Source: CAINVV01 sp037137375 | GTDB lineage: Bacteria; Bacteroidota; Bacteroidia; Bacteroidales; Prolixibacteraceae | Direction: 5' to 3' | Length of the DNA: 64,000 nucleotides | NCBI GenBank assembly: GCA_037137375.1 | Contig: JBAXKJ010000003.1 | Location: 124,001-188,000, forward strand | Shown here: positions 1-8,675 of the stretch, in pieces | Layout of the letters: every line of letters starts with the position of its first letter | How positions within the stretch are numbered: position 1 is the first letter of the stretch | Program-made: the position numbers and the translations under genes | Notes under the pieces: generated by a model | The model's input: only the letters and a program-made list of their open reading frames with translations | What the model was told of the DNA's origin: nothing | Databases searched by the model: none

Positions 1-41
1 TGATAGTTATGGTCATAGTGGAACAAAAATAAAAAAGTTTT

Positions 42-581
42 TTAAATAAGCACTTTTTTAAATTTATTGAAAAGGTCCCAGAGTACGATACCCGCACTGA
101 CGGAGATATTAAAGGAATGTTTGGTGCCGAACTGCGGAATCTCAAGGGCAAAATCACAATGGTCGACTACCTCCTGTTGCACCCCTTTTACTTCATTGCC
201 AAAGACAAGCGCTAACTTCGATTCCTTACCAGGAAAATAGTCCGAAAGACTAATACTCCCTTCAACCTGTTCAATTGCAATGACTGTGTATCCTTCATGT
301 TTTAATTTTTGGACGACTTCCTCTGTGAATGCGAAATATTCCCAGGCAACACTGTTCTCAGCCCCCAACGCCGTTTTTCTGATCTCTTTGTCTGGTGGCG
401 TAGAGGTGATTCCGCAGAGATAAATTTTCTCAATAAGCAGGGCATCGGAGGTTCGGAAGACAGAGCCAATATTGTGACAACTGCGGATATTATCCAGCAC
501 AACTACAAGAGGAATTTTGGACATGGACTTGAATTCTTCTGTGGATGGTCTTAATAGCTCACTATTTTCGAGTTTTCTCAT
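42..581 (-). CDS. SpoU/TrmH-family RNA 2'-O-ribose methyltransferase
   Basis: This protein of 179 residues should transfer a methyl group from S-adenosylmethionine to a ribose 2'-OH of tRNA or rRNA. The three SPOUT signature blocks are visible: an N-x-G-x-x-x-R segment near residues 31-43 (NIRSCHNIGSVFRT), the LALVFGNEVKGV block near 123-134, and the IPQFGTKHSFNISVSAG block near 148-164 that forms the knotted SAM site. It is short and lacks an extra N-terminal RNA-binding domain, so it is a minimal SpoU enzyme; the exact target nucleotide cannot be told. Its start lies 5 bp after the arginine deiminase stop, so the two are probably co-transcribed. Confidence 0.9.
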   Translation of the reverse strand: MRKLENSELLRPSTEEFKSMSKIPLVVVLDNIRSCHNIGSVFRTSDALLIEKIYLCGITSTPPDKEIRKTALGAENSVAWEYFAFTEEVVQKLKHEGYTVIAIEQVEGSISLSDYFPGKESKLALVFGNEVKGVQQEVVDHCDFALEIPQFGTKHSFNISVSAGIVLWDLFNKFKKVLI

Positions 582-586
582 TCCTT

Positions 587-1858
587 TTACCAGCTAACAT
601 TTTTGCGTTTGACGGGCATGGTCATGCATCTGGCCCCGCCGCCACCCCTGGCCAGTTCAGAACCGGCAATTGTGATGACAGCACGCTGATAATCAGCAAT
701 ATTCACCCGGTCTTCTATGATATCCATGGCCTTGAGAATCTCGAAACCATTGCAGTTCATCTCTTCAAGGGTTTTCTCATTGCGTTCATAACCAATTACC
801 TTACCCGGTGCAATGGCGAAGAAATTGGCGCCACTGTGCCATTGTTCCCTTTCCATGATCCAAGGATCACCATGACCGCCACAATTAATCGGCACCAGCT
901 CCATCCCGCATTTTTCCAAGGCCTTCAGCAGACTGGTCTCTTCTTTTATCGAAGTAACCTTCCCATTATCAATGGTAATCTTGATGGTGTGATACTTTGT
1001 TTTCTTAAGGATAAGTGGTTCATAAACCATGCATGCGTTCTTGTCGAGGAAGGTAAAAGTCATATCGAGGTGGATAAATGACTCGGGTGTCCTGGGTAAT
1101 TCCTGAACGATTATGTGCTTCGTCCCTTCCTTCTTATCTCGGATTATCTCGGTCAGCAGATCAATACCTTCTGTCGAAGTTCTAGCCCCACTGCCTACCA
1201 GAATGATATTTTCATTCGCGATCAGCACATCCCCGCCTTCTATCGTCGCATTTCGGAAGGTGCTCCGGCCTCCTGCCACACGTTCCGGATTAATCGTATT
1301 GACCCCAAAAAACGGGTGGTCCCTGAAAATTGTTTCCATGATCAAAGACTCACGTTCCCTTACCTTACTGGCCATCTTCCCGATCAGAACATCATTCCAG
1401 ATTGAAATGGCAGAATCGCGTGTGAAGATGAAATTATGCAGGGGCCGCATGGAATATCTCTCGCTGCTCAGGAATTTGGTCAGATTATCACGTTTTAGTA
1501 TCACTCCTTCAATGAGTTGTCTTGCCAGGATTTCGGGAGACAAGTTGAGAAGGGTATCCAGTTCATCTGTCGCTTCTTCATGATCACAGACATTCCTGAT
1601 AAGGGCTTCCTTAGAAATATTGTTTTTCAATGTCTCAGTGAGCAACTGCCTGACGTCGTATGTCTTGGTTACCTTATTTAAAACTTCCTTCAGTTCGAAA
1701 TACTCCCTGGAGGCAACAGAGAGATTAAGGATATCGCTGTACAAGGCCCGTTCGGCGTTTTCAGGTGTCATATTCTCGACTTCGGAACCCGGACTGTGAA
1801 GTATAACCTCTTCTAATTCACCAATTTCTGAGTTTACGTTAACATTGAGCTTGTCCAT
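587..1858 (-). CDS. arcA: arginine deiminase
   Basis: Arginine deiminase hydrolyses L-arginine to citrulline and ammonia in the cytoplasm. The 423 residues match the usual length of about 410. Visible family blocks are LEEVILHSPGSE (15-26), FTRD (145-148), EGGD (207-210), HLD (263-265) and the C-terminal GGGGARCMTMP (405-415), whose Cys411 is the expected nucleophile. No ornithine carbamoyltransferase (arcB) or carbamate kinase (arcC) is adjacent, so a complete deiminase energy pathway is not shown here; the enzyme may serve nitrogen release or citrulline supply. It leads a two-gene unit with the downstream RNA methyltransferase and faces a divergent DUF4294 gene. Confidence 0.93.
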   Translation of the reverse strand: MDKLNVNVNSEIGELEEVILHSPGSEVENMTPENAERALYSDILNLSVASREYFELKEVLNKVTKTYDVRQLLTETLKNNISKEALIRNVCDHEEATDELDTLLNLSPEILARQLIEGVILKRDNLTKFLSSERYSMRPLHNFIFTRDSAISIWNDVLIGKMASKVRERESLIMETIFRDHPFFGVNTINPERVAGGRSTFRNATIEGGDVLIANENIILVGSGARTSTEGIDLLTEIIRDKKEGTKHIIVQELPRTPESFIHLDMTFTFLDKNACMVYEPLILKKTKYHTIKITIDNGKVTSIKEETSLLKALEKCGMELVPINCGGHGDPWIMEREQWHSGANFFAIAPGKVIGYERNEKTLEEMNCNGFEILKAMDIIEDRVNIADYQRAVITIAGSELARGGGGARCMTMPVKRKNVSW

Positions 1859-1885
1859 CAGCAGAGAATTTAATTCTATTTAAGA

Positions 1886-1893
1886 CAAAGATA
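1886..1893 (-). promoter_or_regulatory. -7 element of arcA promoter
   Basis: On the minus strand the sequence reads TATCTTTG, a perfect match to the Bacteroidota -7 consensus TAnnTTTG, about 28 bp upstream of the arcA ATG. I do not see a clear TTTG at the -33 position. Confidence 0.5.
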
Positions 1894-1946
1894 TTGAATA
1901 ATGAACAGTTAAAGAATGACAAACGAACATTATTCACCCGACAATA

Positions 1947-1979
1947 TTTGCGATATCCCTGATAGGTTTGTTAAATTTG
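1947..1979 (+). promoter_or_regulatory. Bacteroidota-type promoter of the DUF4294 gene
   Basis: TTTG at 1947-1950 and TAAATTTG at 1972-1979 are separated by 21 bp, matching the -33/-7 architecture of the primary sigma factor of Bacteroidota. Transcription would start near 1986, which places the possible TTG start at 1968 outside the transcript and favours the ATG at 1998. Confidence 0.65.
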
Positions 1980-1997
1980 CAGCAAGAGTTAAGAGAC

Positions 1998-2591
1998 ATG
2001 CTAAAAAGGTTGTATTTTATTTGCTTCATGGGTTTGGCTCCATTTTTTGCTTTCACTCAGACGATTGAAAACAAGGGTACAGGGGAAGCAAAAACTTCGA
2101 CTATGGGGAGTGATTCAATCCTGCATTACGACCTGAAACCGGTAGATATCTTCCCTGAAAAGAAGGATATGAAGCCTAAACTCCTGCGTGAATATACCCT
2201 GCTGGAGATGAAAGTCAAGAAAGTTTATCCGATAGCGAAGGTCGCAGCCATCAAACTAGCCGAATATAACAGGGTTTTTTCCTCGTTTAAGACGGAGAGG
2301 GAGCGGAGAAAATACGTCAAAGATGTGGAGAAGGATCTGTTCAGAGAATATGAACAGGAGCTCAGGACCATGAAAGTGTCCGAGGGAAGGATACTAATTA
2401 AATTGCTGGACCGCGAAACGGGTAATTCTTCTTACGAGATCATTAAGGAATTCAAGGGAGGATTCTCGGCTTTTTTCTGGCAGTCAGTGGCAAGATTGTT
2501 TGGCCATGACCTGAAAGCACAATATGATCCGGCAATGGAAGACCGACTCATTGAATATATTATCCTTCAGATTGATCTGGGAATAATCTGA
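1998..2591 (+). CDS. DUF4294-like secreted protein
   Basis: A protein of 197 residues from the ATG at 1998 opens with a short basic segment and hydrophobic stretch (LKRLYFICFMGLAPFFAFTQ), a likely signal peptide. The mature part is charged and mostly helical, with a block rich in Arg, Lys and Glu (about residues 75-120), and resembles the DUF4294 family that is nearly restricted to Bacteroidota and has no known function. A reading frame continues upstream to a TTG at 1968, but the promoter at 1947-1979 and the signal peptide favour the ATG. It stands alone between a divergent arcA and a convergent gene ending at 2608. Confidence 0.75.
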   Translation: MLKRLYFICFMGLAPFFAFTQTIENKGTGEAKTSTMGSDSILHYDLKPVDIFPEKKDMKPKLLREYTLLEMKVKKVYPIAKVAAIKLAEYNRVFSSFKTERERRKYVKDVEKDLFREYEQELRTMKVSEGRILIKLLDRETGNSSYEIIKEFKGGFSAFFWQSVARLFGHDLKAQYDPAMEDRLIEYIILQIDLGII

Positions 2592-2607
2592 TAATGGAAG
2601 GTTTGCC

Positions 2608-3447
2608 CTAAACTAGTTGAACATTAAAAGCAAGTTTCCGGTTGATCTTTTCGATCAGCTGAAATGTTCGGGCTTCCTCACTTAAGTAAAATCTCTGGTG
2701 ATTCTTTTTTAGAATAGATTCTGAGAAACCGGCAATCTGCCTGGTTAGCTGGTTGTTTCCAAATTGTCCGGGAAAGGCCCCTGTTTCTTTGAAATTGTAA
2801 TTCGTCGATCCTTTGCCTGAATGCAGGGAAAGCAGGTGTTCCTTCTTCTCACCATTGAATGAAAGCGTTAGTGAGGCTGCAGATCCGTTATGAAAATTGA
2901 GATGGAGATTGACAACGCCAAGTTGGTTGCCCGAATTAGAAATTGAACAAACGTTGAGGCGACTGGGTTCTGATCCGGCGATTTTCAAAATCATCATAAG
3001 ATTGCTGTACAGCATTTCCTGAAGCCGGTCCGGTTCATTTGGTTCAAAATGATGGATTTCAATTAATTTTATTTCGTGGCTCTTTTTCGCTGCCGCGGCA
3101 AGTGAAGGATGAAAAAGCAGATCGTGGCGGATTTGTATCAAAGTATTTCCCTCTTCGGCCAGTTGATTCAGTTTAACTCTATCTTCATTGGTCATCAGCT
3201 GATTTTCCGTCAGAAAAAGATGACAACCGTTTCTTACCAGCCCTGAGAGGTACCCAAAAGTTGTACTCGCGGGATCCAGAATGACGACTAAGTTACCATT
3301 ACCAGGATGAAGCTTATCGAAAGTATCTACATGACCAACTTCCCCGGTAGTAATAAAAGCTTGCCACTTCACATTTCGTATCGTGTGAAGTGAGGCGATG
3401 AAAGATTCATCCGGTTTCCCCGGATAGATAACAACTCCATGTATCAT
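2608..3447 (-). CDS. degenerate Gfo/Idh/MocA-like Rossmann protein
   Basis: The 279 residues follow the layout of Gfo/Idh/MocA oxidoreductases. A beta strand and helix (NLVVILDPASTTFGYLSGLV, about 52-71) lead to NGCHLFLTENQLMT (about 73-86) and LAEEGNTLIQIRHDLLFHPS (about 95-114), which align by eye with the family's GKHVFVEKPL and nearby blocks. However the N-terminus lacks the glycine-rich GxGxxG loop, and the EKP lysine is replaced (TENQL). It therefore looks like a non-catalytic relative or one that no longer uses NAD(P). It is transcribed divergently from pcm. Assignment is by fold-like pattern only. Confidence 0.55.
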   Translation of the reverse strand: MIHGVVIYPGKPDESFIASLHTIRNVKWQAFITTGEVGHVDTFDKLHPGNGNLVVILDPASTTFGYLSGLVRNGCHLFLTENQLMTNEDRVKLNQLAEEGNTLIQIRHDLLFHPSLAAAAKKSHEIKLIEIHHFEPNEPDRLQEMLYSNLMMILKIAGSEPSRLNVCSISNSGNQLGVVNLHLNFHNGSAASLTLSFNGEKKEHLLSLHSGKGSTNYNFKETGAFPGQFGNNQLTRQIAGFSESILKKNHQRFYLSEEARTFQLIEKINRKLAFNVQLV

Positions 3448-3527
3448 AAGCCGTAAATGTAGCTTTTTGCATGTGTAATGACTGTTCTGATTTCTTCAAA
3501 CTTCTTTTATTTATCAACTTTCCGGTG

Positions 3528-3557
3528 TTGAAAAACCCGGGGAGAATGGTAATTTTG
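3528..3557 (+). promoter_or_regulatory. promoter of pcm
   Basis: TTG at 3528-3530 and TAATTTTG at 3550-3557 are 19 bp apart, an excellent match to the Bacteroidota promoter. The -7 element ends only 5 bp before the pcm ATG, so the transcript should begin at or within a few bases of the start codon. Confidence 0.65.
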
Positions 3558-3562
3558 TCATC

Positions 3563-4216
3563 ATGGAAGATACCTTCAAACACAAGGGACTACGGAAAAA
3601 ATTGATGGAGGAAATCCGGAACAAAGGCATTAAGGATGATGCTGTTCTGAAGGCAATGAATGCGGTTCCCCGGCATCTTTTCATGGACAACAGTTTTGTC
3701 GGCTTTGCCTATGTAGACAAGGCATTTCCGATCGCTGCCGGACAAACTATTTCACAGCCATACACGGTCGCATTTCAAACAGAGGCTTTGCAGGTCAAAC
3801 GGCTCGACCGTATTTTGGAGGTTGGTACCGGATCAGGCTACCAGGCTGCCGTATTGTGCGAGATGGGGGCAAGGGTCTTTACCATTGAAAGACAACGTTC
3901 TTTATTCGAGTTTGCCAGCGCGCTGCTGCCAAAACTGGGTTATCATCCACAGTTTTTCTACGGAGACGGATATCAGGGTTTGCCGACCTACGGGCCTTTC
4001 GACAGTATTATTGTCACGGCCGGAGCCGATAATGTCCCTCCGCGTCTGTTGGAGCAACTGGCAATCGGTGGTAGGATGGTGATCCCGGTAGGCGACCGGC
4101 AGGTTCAGATCATGAAAATTATCGTCAGAGTAAATGAAAATGAGTACACGGAAAAGGAGGCTGGGAATTTCGTCTTCGTGCCCCTTCTTCCGGGTCTTGC
4201 GGATCATAAAAAATAA
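3563..4216 (+). CDS. pcm: protein-L-isoaspartate O-methyltransferase
   Basis: This enzyme methylates isoaspartyl residues formed by protein ageing, allowing their repair to aspartate, using S-adenosylmethionine. The 217 residues include the SAM-binding loop EVGTGSGYQ (86-94), the substrate loop GQTISQPYTVA (60-70) and the conserved N-terminal DTFKHKGLRKKL and VPRHLFM (35-41) blocks. The conserved N-terminus begins directly at the first Met, so the start is secure even though the promoter lies almost on top of it. The MBL-fold gene follows after 3 bp, so the two form an operon. Confidence 0.95.
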   Translation: MEDTFKHKGLRKKLMEEIRNKGIKDDAVLKAMNAVPRHLFMDNSFVGFAYVDKAFPIAAGQTISQPYTVAFQTEALQVKRLDRILEVGTGSGYQAAVLCEMGARVFTIERQRSLFEFASALLPKLGYHPQFFYGDGYQGLPTYGPFDSIIVTAGADNVPPRLLEQLAIGGRMVIPVGDRQVQIMKIIVRVNENEYTEKEAGNFVFVPLLPGLADHKK

Positions 4217-4219
4217 GAA

Positions 4220-4855
4220 ATGAAGATAAAAAAATTCACATTTAACCCGGTTTCGGTCAATGCTTACCTGCTTTGGGATGAGACAAAAGAGGCAGTCCTG
4301 ATCGATCCGGCCTGTTTCTATCCTGCAGAAGAGCTCGAATTGAGCCGGTTTATCGAAAATGAAGGACTGAAGATCGTTCATATATTAAATACCCATGGTC
4401 ATTTTGATCACCTGATGGGAAACGATTTCGCCACAACAAAATGGAACCTGAAGGTCAAAATTCATTCGGGAGATGCCTTCATGGCAGGTCAGGCGAGGCA
4501 ACATGCCGTTTTTTTTGGCATTACAATGAAAAACCCAGCCTCAACATCCGAACCGCTCAGTGAAGGTGATCTGATCAAATTCGGCAATTCTTCCTTACGC
4601 GTCATTCACGTACCCGGACATTCACCCGGAAGCGTGGCTTTTTACGACAAAGAGGATAAATTGCTCGTAGTTGGTGACATCCTCTTCGAAGGATCCGTCG
4701 GCCGTACCGACTTACCAGGAGGAAGCCACGAGTTGCTGATCACCGGCATCAAAGAAAAATTGCTGACCCTCGATGATGAGGTGGTCGTTTATCCCGGTCA
4801 TGGCGGACACACAACGATTGGTTGGGAAAAGCGGACGAATCCTTACCTTAAATAG
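4220..4855 (+). CDS. MBL-fold metallo-hydrolase (glyoxalase II-like)
   Basis: A metallo-beta-lactamase fold hydrolase of 211 residues with a probable two-metal site. The metal ligands are visible: THGHFDH (58-64), PGHSPGS with His134, the GDILFEGSVGRTD block with Asp153, and the C-terminal PGHG with His194. The size and the GDxLFxGSxGRTD motif place it with the small glyoxalase II/persulfide dioxygenase-like group commonly annotated as YcbL-type; the substrate cannot be told. It follows pcm by 3 bp and precedes gcvP by 90 bp, where a separate weak promoter is possible. Confidence 0.88.
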   Translation: MKIKKFTFNPVSVNAYLLWDETKEAVLIDPACFYPAEELELSRFIENEGLKIVHILNTHGHFDHLMGNDFATTKWNLKVKIHSGDAFMAGQARQHAVFFGITMKNPASTSEPLSEGDLIKFGNSSLRVIHVPGHSPGSVAFYDKEDKLLVVGDILFEGSVGRTDLPGGSHELLITGIKEKLLTLDDEVVVYPGHGGHTTIGWEKRTNPYLK

Positions 4856-4870
4856 AAATGACTTAAGTCC

Positions 4871-4901
4871 TTGTAGGGTTTATTGGCAAGTATTACTTTT
4901 C
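4871..4901 (+). promoter_or_regulatory. possible gcvP promoter
   Basis: TTG at 4871-4873 and TACTTTTC at 4894-4901 are separated by 20 bp; the -7 box matches TAnnTTTG except for its last base. The 90-bp leader is too short for a tandem glycine riboswitch and shows none of its conserved elements. Confidence 0.35.
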
Positions 4902-4945
4902 AGCTTTGTTAGTCGCATTCAACTTAAAACAATAATTTTCACAAT

Positions 4946-7819
4946 ATGGCAATCGATAAATTTGTAAACCGTCACATAGGTCCCAGGGGGAAAGATATTC
5001 AGGAAATGTTGGACGTCATCGGAGTAAGCTCTCTCGATGAGTTGATCAACCAGACTGTACCTTCCAATATCAGGCTCGAAAAACCGCTCAATCTGCCCAA
5101 TGGTCTGACGGAGCGCGAATATTATCGCCGGATTCTTCACCTGGCTTCAAAGAACAAGGTCTTCAATACCTATATAGGAATGGGATGGTACGACACCATC
5201 ACCCCCGCAGTCATTTTAAGAAATATTCTCGAAAACCCTGCCTGGTATACCTCATACACTCCTTATCAGGCTGAAATTTCGCAGGGCAGACTGGAGGCGT
5301 TGCTCAATTTTCAGACCATGGTTTGCGAAATGACTTCCATGCCGCTTGCCAACGCTTCATTGCTGGACGAGGCGACTGCCGCCGCGGAGGCACTGCACAT
5401 GATGTTTGCACTACGCTCAAGGGCACAGGAGAAGTCGGGTGCCAATGTCTGTTTCGTGGATGAAAAAATTTGGCCACAGACGCTGGACGTCCTTTTCACA
5501 AGAGCGGAGCCACTGGGGATTCAGATCGAAGTCGGGGACTTTAATACGGCTGCAGTCTGTGAGAAATGTTTCGGTGCCATCGTTCAATATCCTAACTCTG
5601 ATGGTGCGATCTTCTGTTATGAAGATTTTACTAAAAAATTCCAGTCGGCCGGGGCAAAAGTGGCAGTTGCTGCTGATCTTCTTTCTTTGGCGCTGTTGAC
5701 TCCTCCGGGAGAATGGGGCGCGGATATCGTCTTTGGTTCCACCCAGCGATATGGTGTGCCAATGGGATACGGCGGACCGTCTGCCGCATTTTTCGCGACC
5801 CGCGATGAGTATAAGAGGGACCTTCCCGGTAGGATCATTGGCGTTTCAAAAGATTCCAATGGTAAACCTGCGCTCCGCCTTGCCCTGCAGACCAGGGAAC
5901 AGCATATTAAAAGGGAAAAAGCGACCTCAAATATCTGTACTTCCCAGGGACTACTGGCCACCATGGCTGGTATGTACGCCATTTATCACGGACCTGAAGG
6001 AATCAGGAACATCGCCGAACGCGTGCACAGCATCGCCCTTCTGATTGCGGTGGAAGTTTCAAAACTTGGATACACCTGTGATTCAGAGGGGTTCTTCGAT
6101 ACGCTGAAAATAGCCCTTCCACGTCACGTGAAAAGAGAGGATATCGAATGGTTATCTGTTGCCCTTGAAATGAATTTCAGGTATTTCGAAGAGGGTGAAG
6201 TAGGCATTAGTATCGATGAAACGACTAATCTTGAGGATATTAACTGGATATTGGAAGTCTTCGCAAAGGCAGCCAATAAACCAGTTCCGAAGATCAAATC
6301 CTTACCCGACACGAAAAATATTCCGGCAAAATTCAGCAGAAAATCAGGTTTTCTGAAGCAGGAAGTTTTCAGCCGTTACCGTTCCGAGACCGAAATGGCC
6401 CGTTACATCAAAAGGCTGGAAAAGAAAGATATTTCGTTGGTTCATTCCATGATTTCGCTGGGTTCGTGTACCATGAAGCTGAATGCTGCGACAGAGATGC
6501 TTCCGTTAAGTTGGATCGAATTCAACGGTATTCATCCCTATGTTCCCAAGAATCAGGCGATGGGGTATCACGAAATGATGGAAGAGATGCGCCGTGACCT
6601 TTCTGAGATTACAGGGTTTGCGGATATTTCCTTCCAGCCGAATTCGGGTGCGGCAGGCGAATATGCAGGACTGCTGGTCATCCGCGATTATCACCAGAGC
6701 AGGGGAGAAGGTCACAGGAATGTGGTGCTGATCCCATCTTCCGCCCATGGTACTAATCCGGCGAGTGCGGTAATGGCTGGAAATAAGGTGGTCGTTGTGG
6801 GTTGCGACGACAATGGCAACATCAATATGGATGATCTTAAGGCAAAAGCCGAAGAACATAAGGAAAACCTGGCTGGATTCATGGTAACTTATCCTTCCAC
6901 ACATGGTGTTTTTGAAGCCTCCATCGTGGAGATGTGTGAGATCATCCACAAGAACGGCGGACAGGTTTATATGGACGGCGCTAACATGAATGCGCAGGTT
7001 GGGCTGACCAATCCGTTCAGGATCGGGGCTGATGTGTGTCACCTGAACCTGCATAAGACTTTTGCCATTCCTCACGGTGGTGGCGGTCCGGGTGTTGGTC
7101 CGATTGGAGTGGCGAAACATCTCGTTGATTTCCTCCCATCCCACCCGGTCATGAACAATGGGCACGTCGGGATGCATGCCGTATCCGCAGCTCCATGGGG
7201 AAGTGCTTCGGTGCTGCCTATCACGTATGGTTACATCAAGATGCTGGGGGCCGATGGATTGACCGATGCGACAAAAATTGCCATCCTGAATGCCAACTAT
7301 ATCGCTGCAAGACTAAAAGATAATTATGGTATCGTCTATACAGGAGCCAATGGCAGAGTGGCCCACGAGATGATCCTGGAATGCCGGCACCTGAAAAATG
7401 CTGCCGATATTTCTGAAACTGATATCGCGAAACGTCTGATGGATTATGGGTTCCATGCTCCTACGCTATCCTTCCCAGTCCACGGCACCCTGATGATTGA
7501 ACCGACGGAAAGCGAGTCTAAAGAAGAACTCGACAGATTTGTTGAGGCGCTGAATGCCATCTTTGGCGAGATAAAAGAGATAGAAACCGGCATTGCCGAC
7601 AAGGAGGACAATGTGCTGAAAAACGCTCCACATACGCCCGAAGTGCTGACAGCCAACGAATGGAATCATTCCTATTCACGCGAAAAAGCATGCTTCCCGC
7701 TGAACTGGTTGCGCGACAATAAATTTTGGGTTCCTGTTGGCCGTGTCGACAACGCTTATGGTGATAGAAATTTGTTCTGTACTTGTGAACCGCTAGAAAA
7801 TTATGGTTCTCTTTCCTAA
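4946..7819 (+). CDS. gcvP: glycine dehydrogenase (decarboxylating), P protein
   Basis: The P protein of the glycine cleavage system decarboxylates glycine with pyridoxal phosphate and passes the aminomethyl group to the lipoylated H protein. At 957 residues it is the full-length single-chain form with two homologous halves. The PLP lysine is Lys704 in NLHKTFAIPHGGGGPG, and other family blocks are visible: GTNPASAVMAGNKVV, GVFEASIVEM, and the N-terminal RHIGP segment. The start is fixed by the conserved FVNRHIGP near residue 6. Its 3' end overlaps ispE by 17 bp. gcvT and gcvH are not in the window, so the system is dispersed. Confidence 0.97.
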   Translation: MAIDKFVNRHIGPRGKDIQEMLDVIGVSSLDELINQTVPSNIRLEKPLNLPNGLTEREYYRRILHLASKNKVFNTYIGMGWYDTITPAVILRNILENPAWYTSYTPYQAEISQGRLEALLNFQTMVCEMTSMPLANASLLDEATAAAEALHMMFALRSRAQEKSGANVCFVDEKIWPQTLDVLFTRAEPLGIQIEVGDFNTAAVCEKCFGAIVQYPNSDGAIFCYEDFTKKFQSAGAKVAVAADLLSLALLTPPGEWGADIVFGSTQRYGVPMGYGGPSAAFFATRDEYKRDLPGRIIGVSKDSNGKPALRLALQTREQHIKREKATSNICTSQGLLATMAGMYAIYHGPEGIRNIAERVHSIALLIAVEVSKLGYTCDSEGFFDTLKIALPRHVKREDIEWLSVALEMNFRYFEEGEVGISIDETTNLEDINWILEVFAKAANKPVPKIKSLPDTKNIPAKFSRKSGFLKQEVFSRYRSETEMARYIKRLEKKDISLVHSMISLGSCTMKLNAATEMLPLSWIEFNGIHPYVPKNQAMGYHEMMEEMRRDLSEITGFADISFQPNSGAAGEYAGLLVIRDYHQSRGEGHRNVVLIPSSAHGTNPASAVMAGNKVVVVGCDDNGNINMDDLKAKAEEHKENLAGFMVTYPSTHGVFEASIVEMCEIIHKNGGQVYMDGANMNAQVGLTNPFRIGADVCHLNLHKTFAIPHGGGGPGVGPIGVAKHLVDFLPSHPVMNNGHVGMHAVSAAPWGSASVLPITYGYIKMLGADGLTDATKIAILNANYIAARLKDNYGIVYTGANGRVAHEMILECRHLKNAADISETDIAKRLMDYGFHAPTLSFPVHGTLMIEPTESESKEELDRFVEALNAIFGEIKEIETGIADKEDNVLKNAPHTPEVLTANEWNHSYSREKACFPLNWLRDNKFWVPVGRVDNAYGDRNLFCTCEPLENYGSLS

Positions 7820-8624
7820 TGCCAAAATCAATATTGGACTGAACATCCTCAGGAAAAGAGAGGATGGCTATCACGATCTCGAATCGCTGTTTTATCCCAT
7901 TGGATTAAAGGATGCGCTGGAGTTCGTCGAGAACGGGAAAAATATTGTCAATTTCAATAGCAGCGGCATTGCATTGGATATTCCTCCAGAAAAGAATATC
8001 GTACTGAAGGCATACCGGCTACTGCAGGAGGAGCATTCACTTCCGGGACTTGATTTTCACTTGCACAAGGTCATCCCTTTCGGTGCCGGGCTTGGAGGTG
8101 GTTCTTCAGATGCAGCTTTTTTACTCAAGTCTTTGAACGAACATTTCGAACTTGAAATATCTGCCATCAAACTTAAACACTTAGCAGGAAGGTTAGGAGC
8201 CGACTGTTCCTTCTTCTTGGAGAATACCCCTTGTCATGCTACGGGGAAAGGAGAAATCCTTACGCCGGTAGATTTCAGCCTGAAGGGTTCTCATCTGTTG
8301 CTAGTAAAGCCACCCTTTGGTGTGGAGACAAAATCGGCCTATGCCGGAGTGGTCCCGGCGGAATTCCCATTCGATTTCATGAAGATCATTCTTGGTCCCG
8401 TTTCAGATTGGCAAGGCATGATCAGAAACGATTTCGAGGCCTCTGTGTTTTCGAAATACCCTGAGTCCGGCGAGATAAAAGCAAGGTTGACAGGCATGGG
8501 CGCAACCTATGCATCTATGTCCGGCAGTGGTTCATCGGTTTACGGCCTCTTTGAGAAGGAACCATCTTACAAGGAGACAGACTTTCCACTGGGTTCATTC
8601 TTCTGGAAGGAAGAGTTGATATAA
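7803..8624 (+). CDS. ispE: 4-diphosphocytidyl-2-C-methyl-D-erythritol kinase
   Basis: IspE phosphorylates CDP-methylerythritol in the non-mevalonate isoprenoid pathway. The 273 residues have the GHMP-kinase layout: N-terminal FPNAKINIGLNILRKREDGYHDLESLF (substrate site, 4-30, quoted in two parts by family as AKINIGL and DGYHDLES), the glycine-rich ATP loop PFGAGLGGGSSDA (92-104), and the C-terminal MSGSGSSVYGLF motif (about 239-250). The start codon lies inside the gcvP end (17-bp overlap), so the gene is translationally coupled to gcvP. A strong hairpin follows the stop. Confidence 0.95.
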   Translation: MVLFPNAKINIGLNILRKREDGYHDLESLFYPIGLKDALEFVENGKNIVNFNSSGIALDIPPEKNIVLKAYRLLQEEHSLPGLDFHLHKVIPFGAGLGGGSSDAAFLLKSLNEHFELEISAIKLKHLAGRLGADCSFFLENTPCHATGKGEILTPVDFSLKGSHLLLVKPPFGVETKSAYAGVVPAEFPFDFMKIILGPVSDWQGMIRNDFEASVFSKYPESGEIKARLTGMGATYASMSGSGSSVYGLFEKEPSYKETDFPLGSFFWKEELI

Positions 8625-8664
8625 ACAGAAAAGGATGCCATGAAGCATCCTTTTCTGTTTATAT
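8619..8664. terminator. bidirectional terminator between ispE and ppiD
   Basis: A perfect 20-bp inverted repeat (arms 8619-8638 and 8645-8664) with a 6-nt loop sits between the convergent stops. The lower stem is A/T-rich (ATATAAACAGAAAAGG on one arm), so it supplies U-rich 3' ends in both directions. Confidence 0.85.
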
Positions 8665-8675
8665 ATTCCAGTTAA

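Noticed and set aside
545..1081. Plus-strand frame of 178 codons opposite arginine deiminase
   Set aside because: It is the antisense shadow of a clearly conserved gene and has no recognisable protein features.
4856..4945. Glycine riboswitch upstream of gcvP
   Set aside because: Only 90 bp are available and no conserved aptamer elements are seen.
6506..7177. Minus-strand frame of 223 codons inside gcvP
   Set aside because: Shadow of the conserved P protein, including its PLP site.
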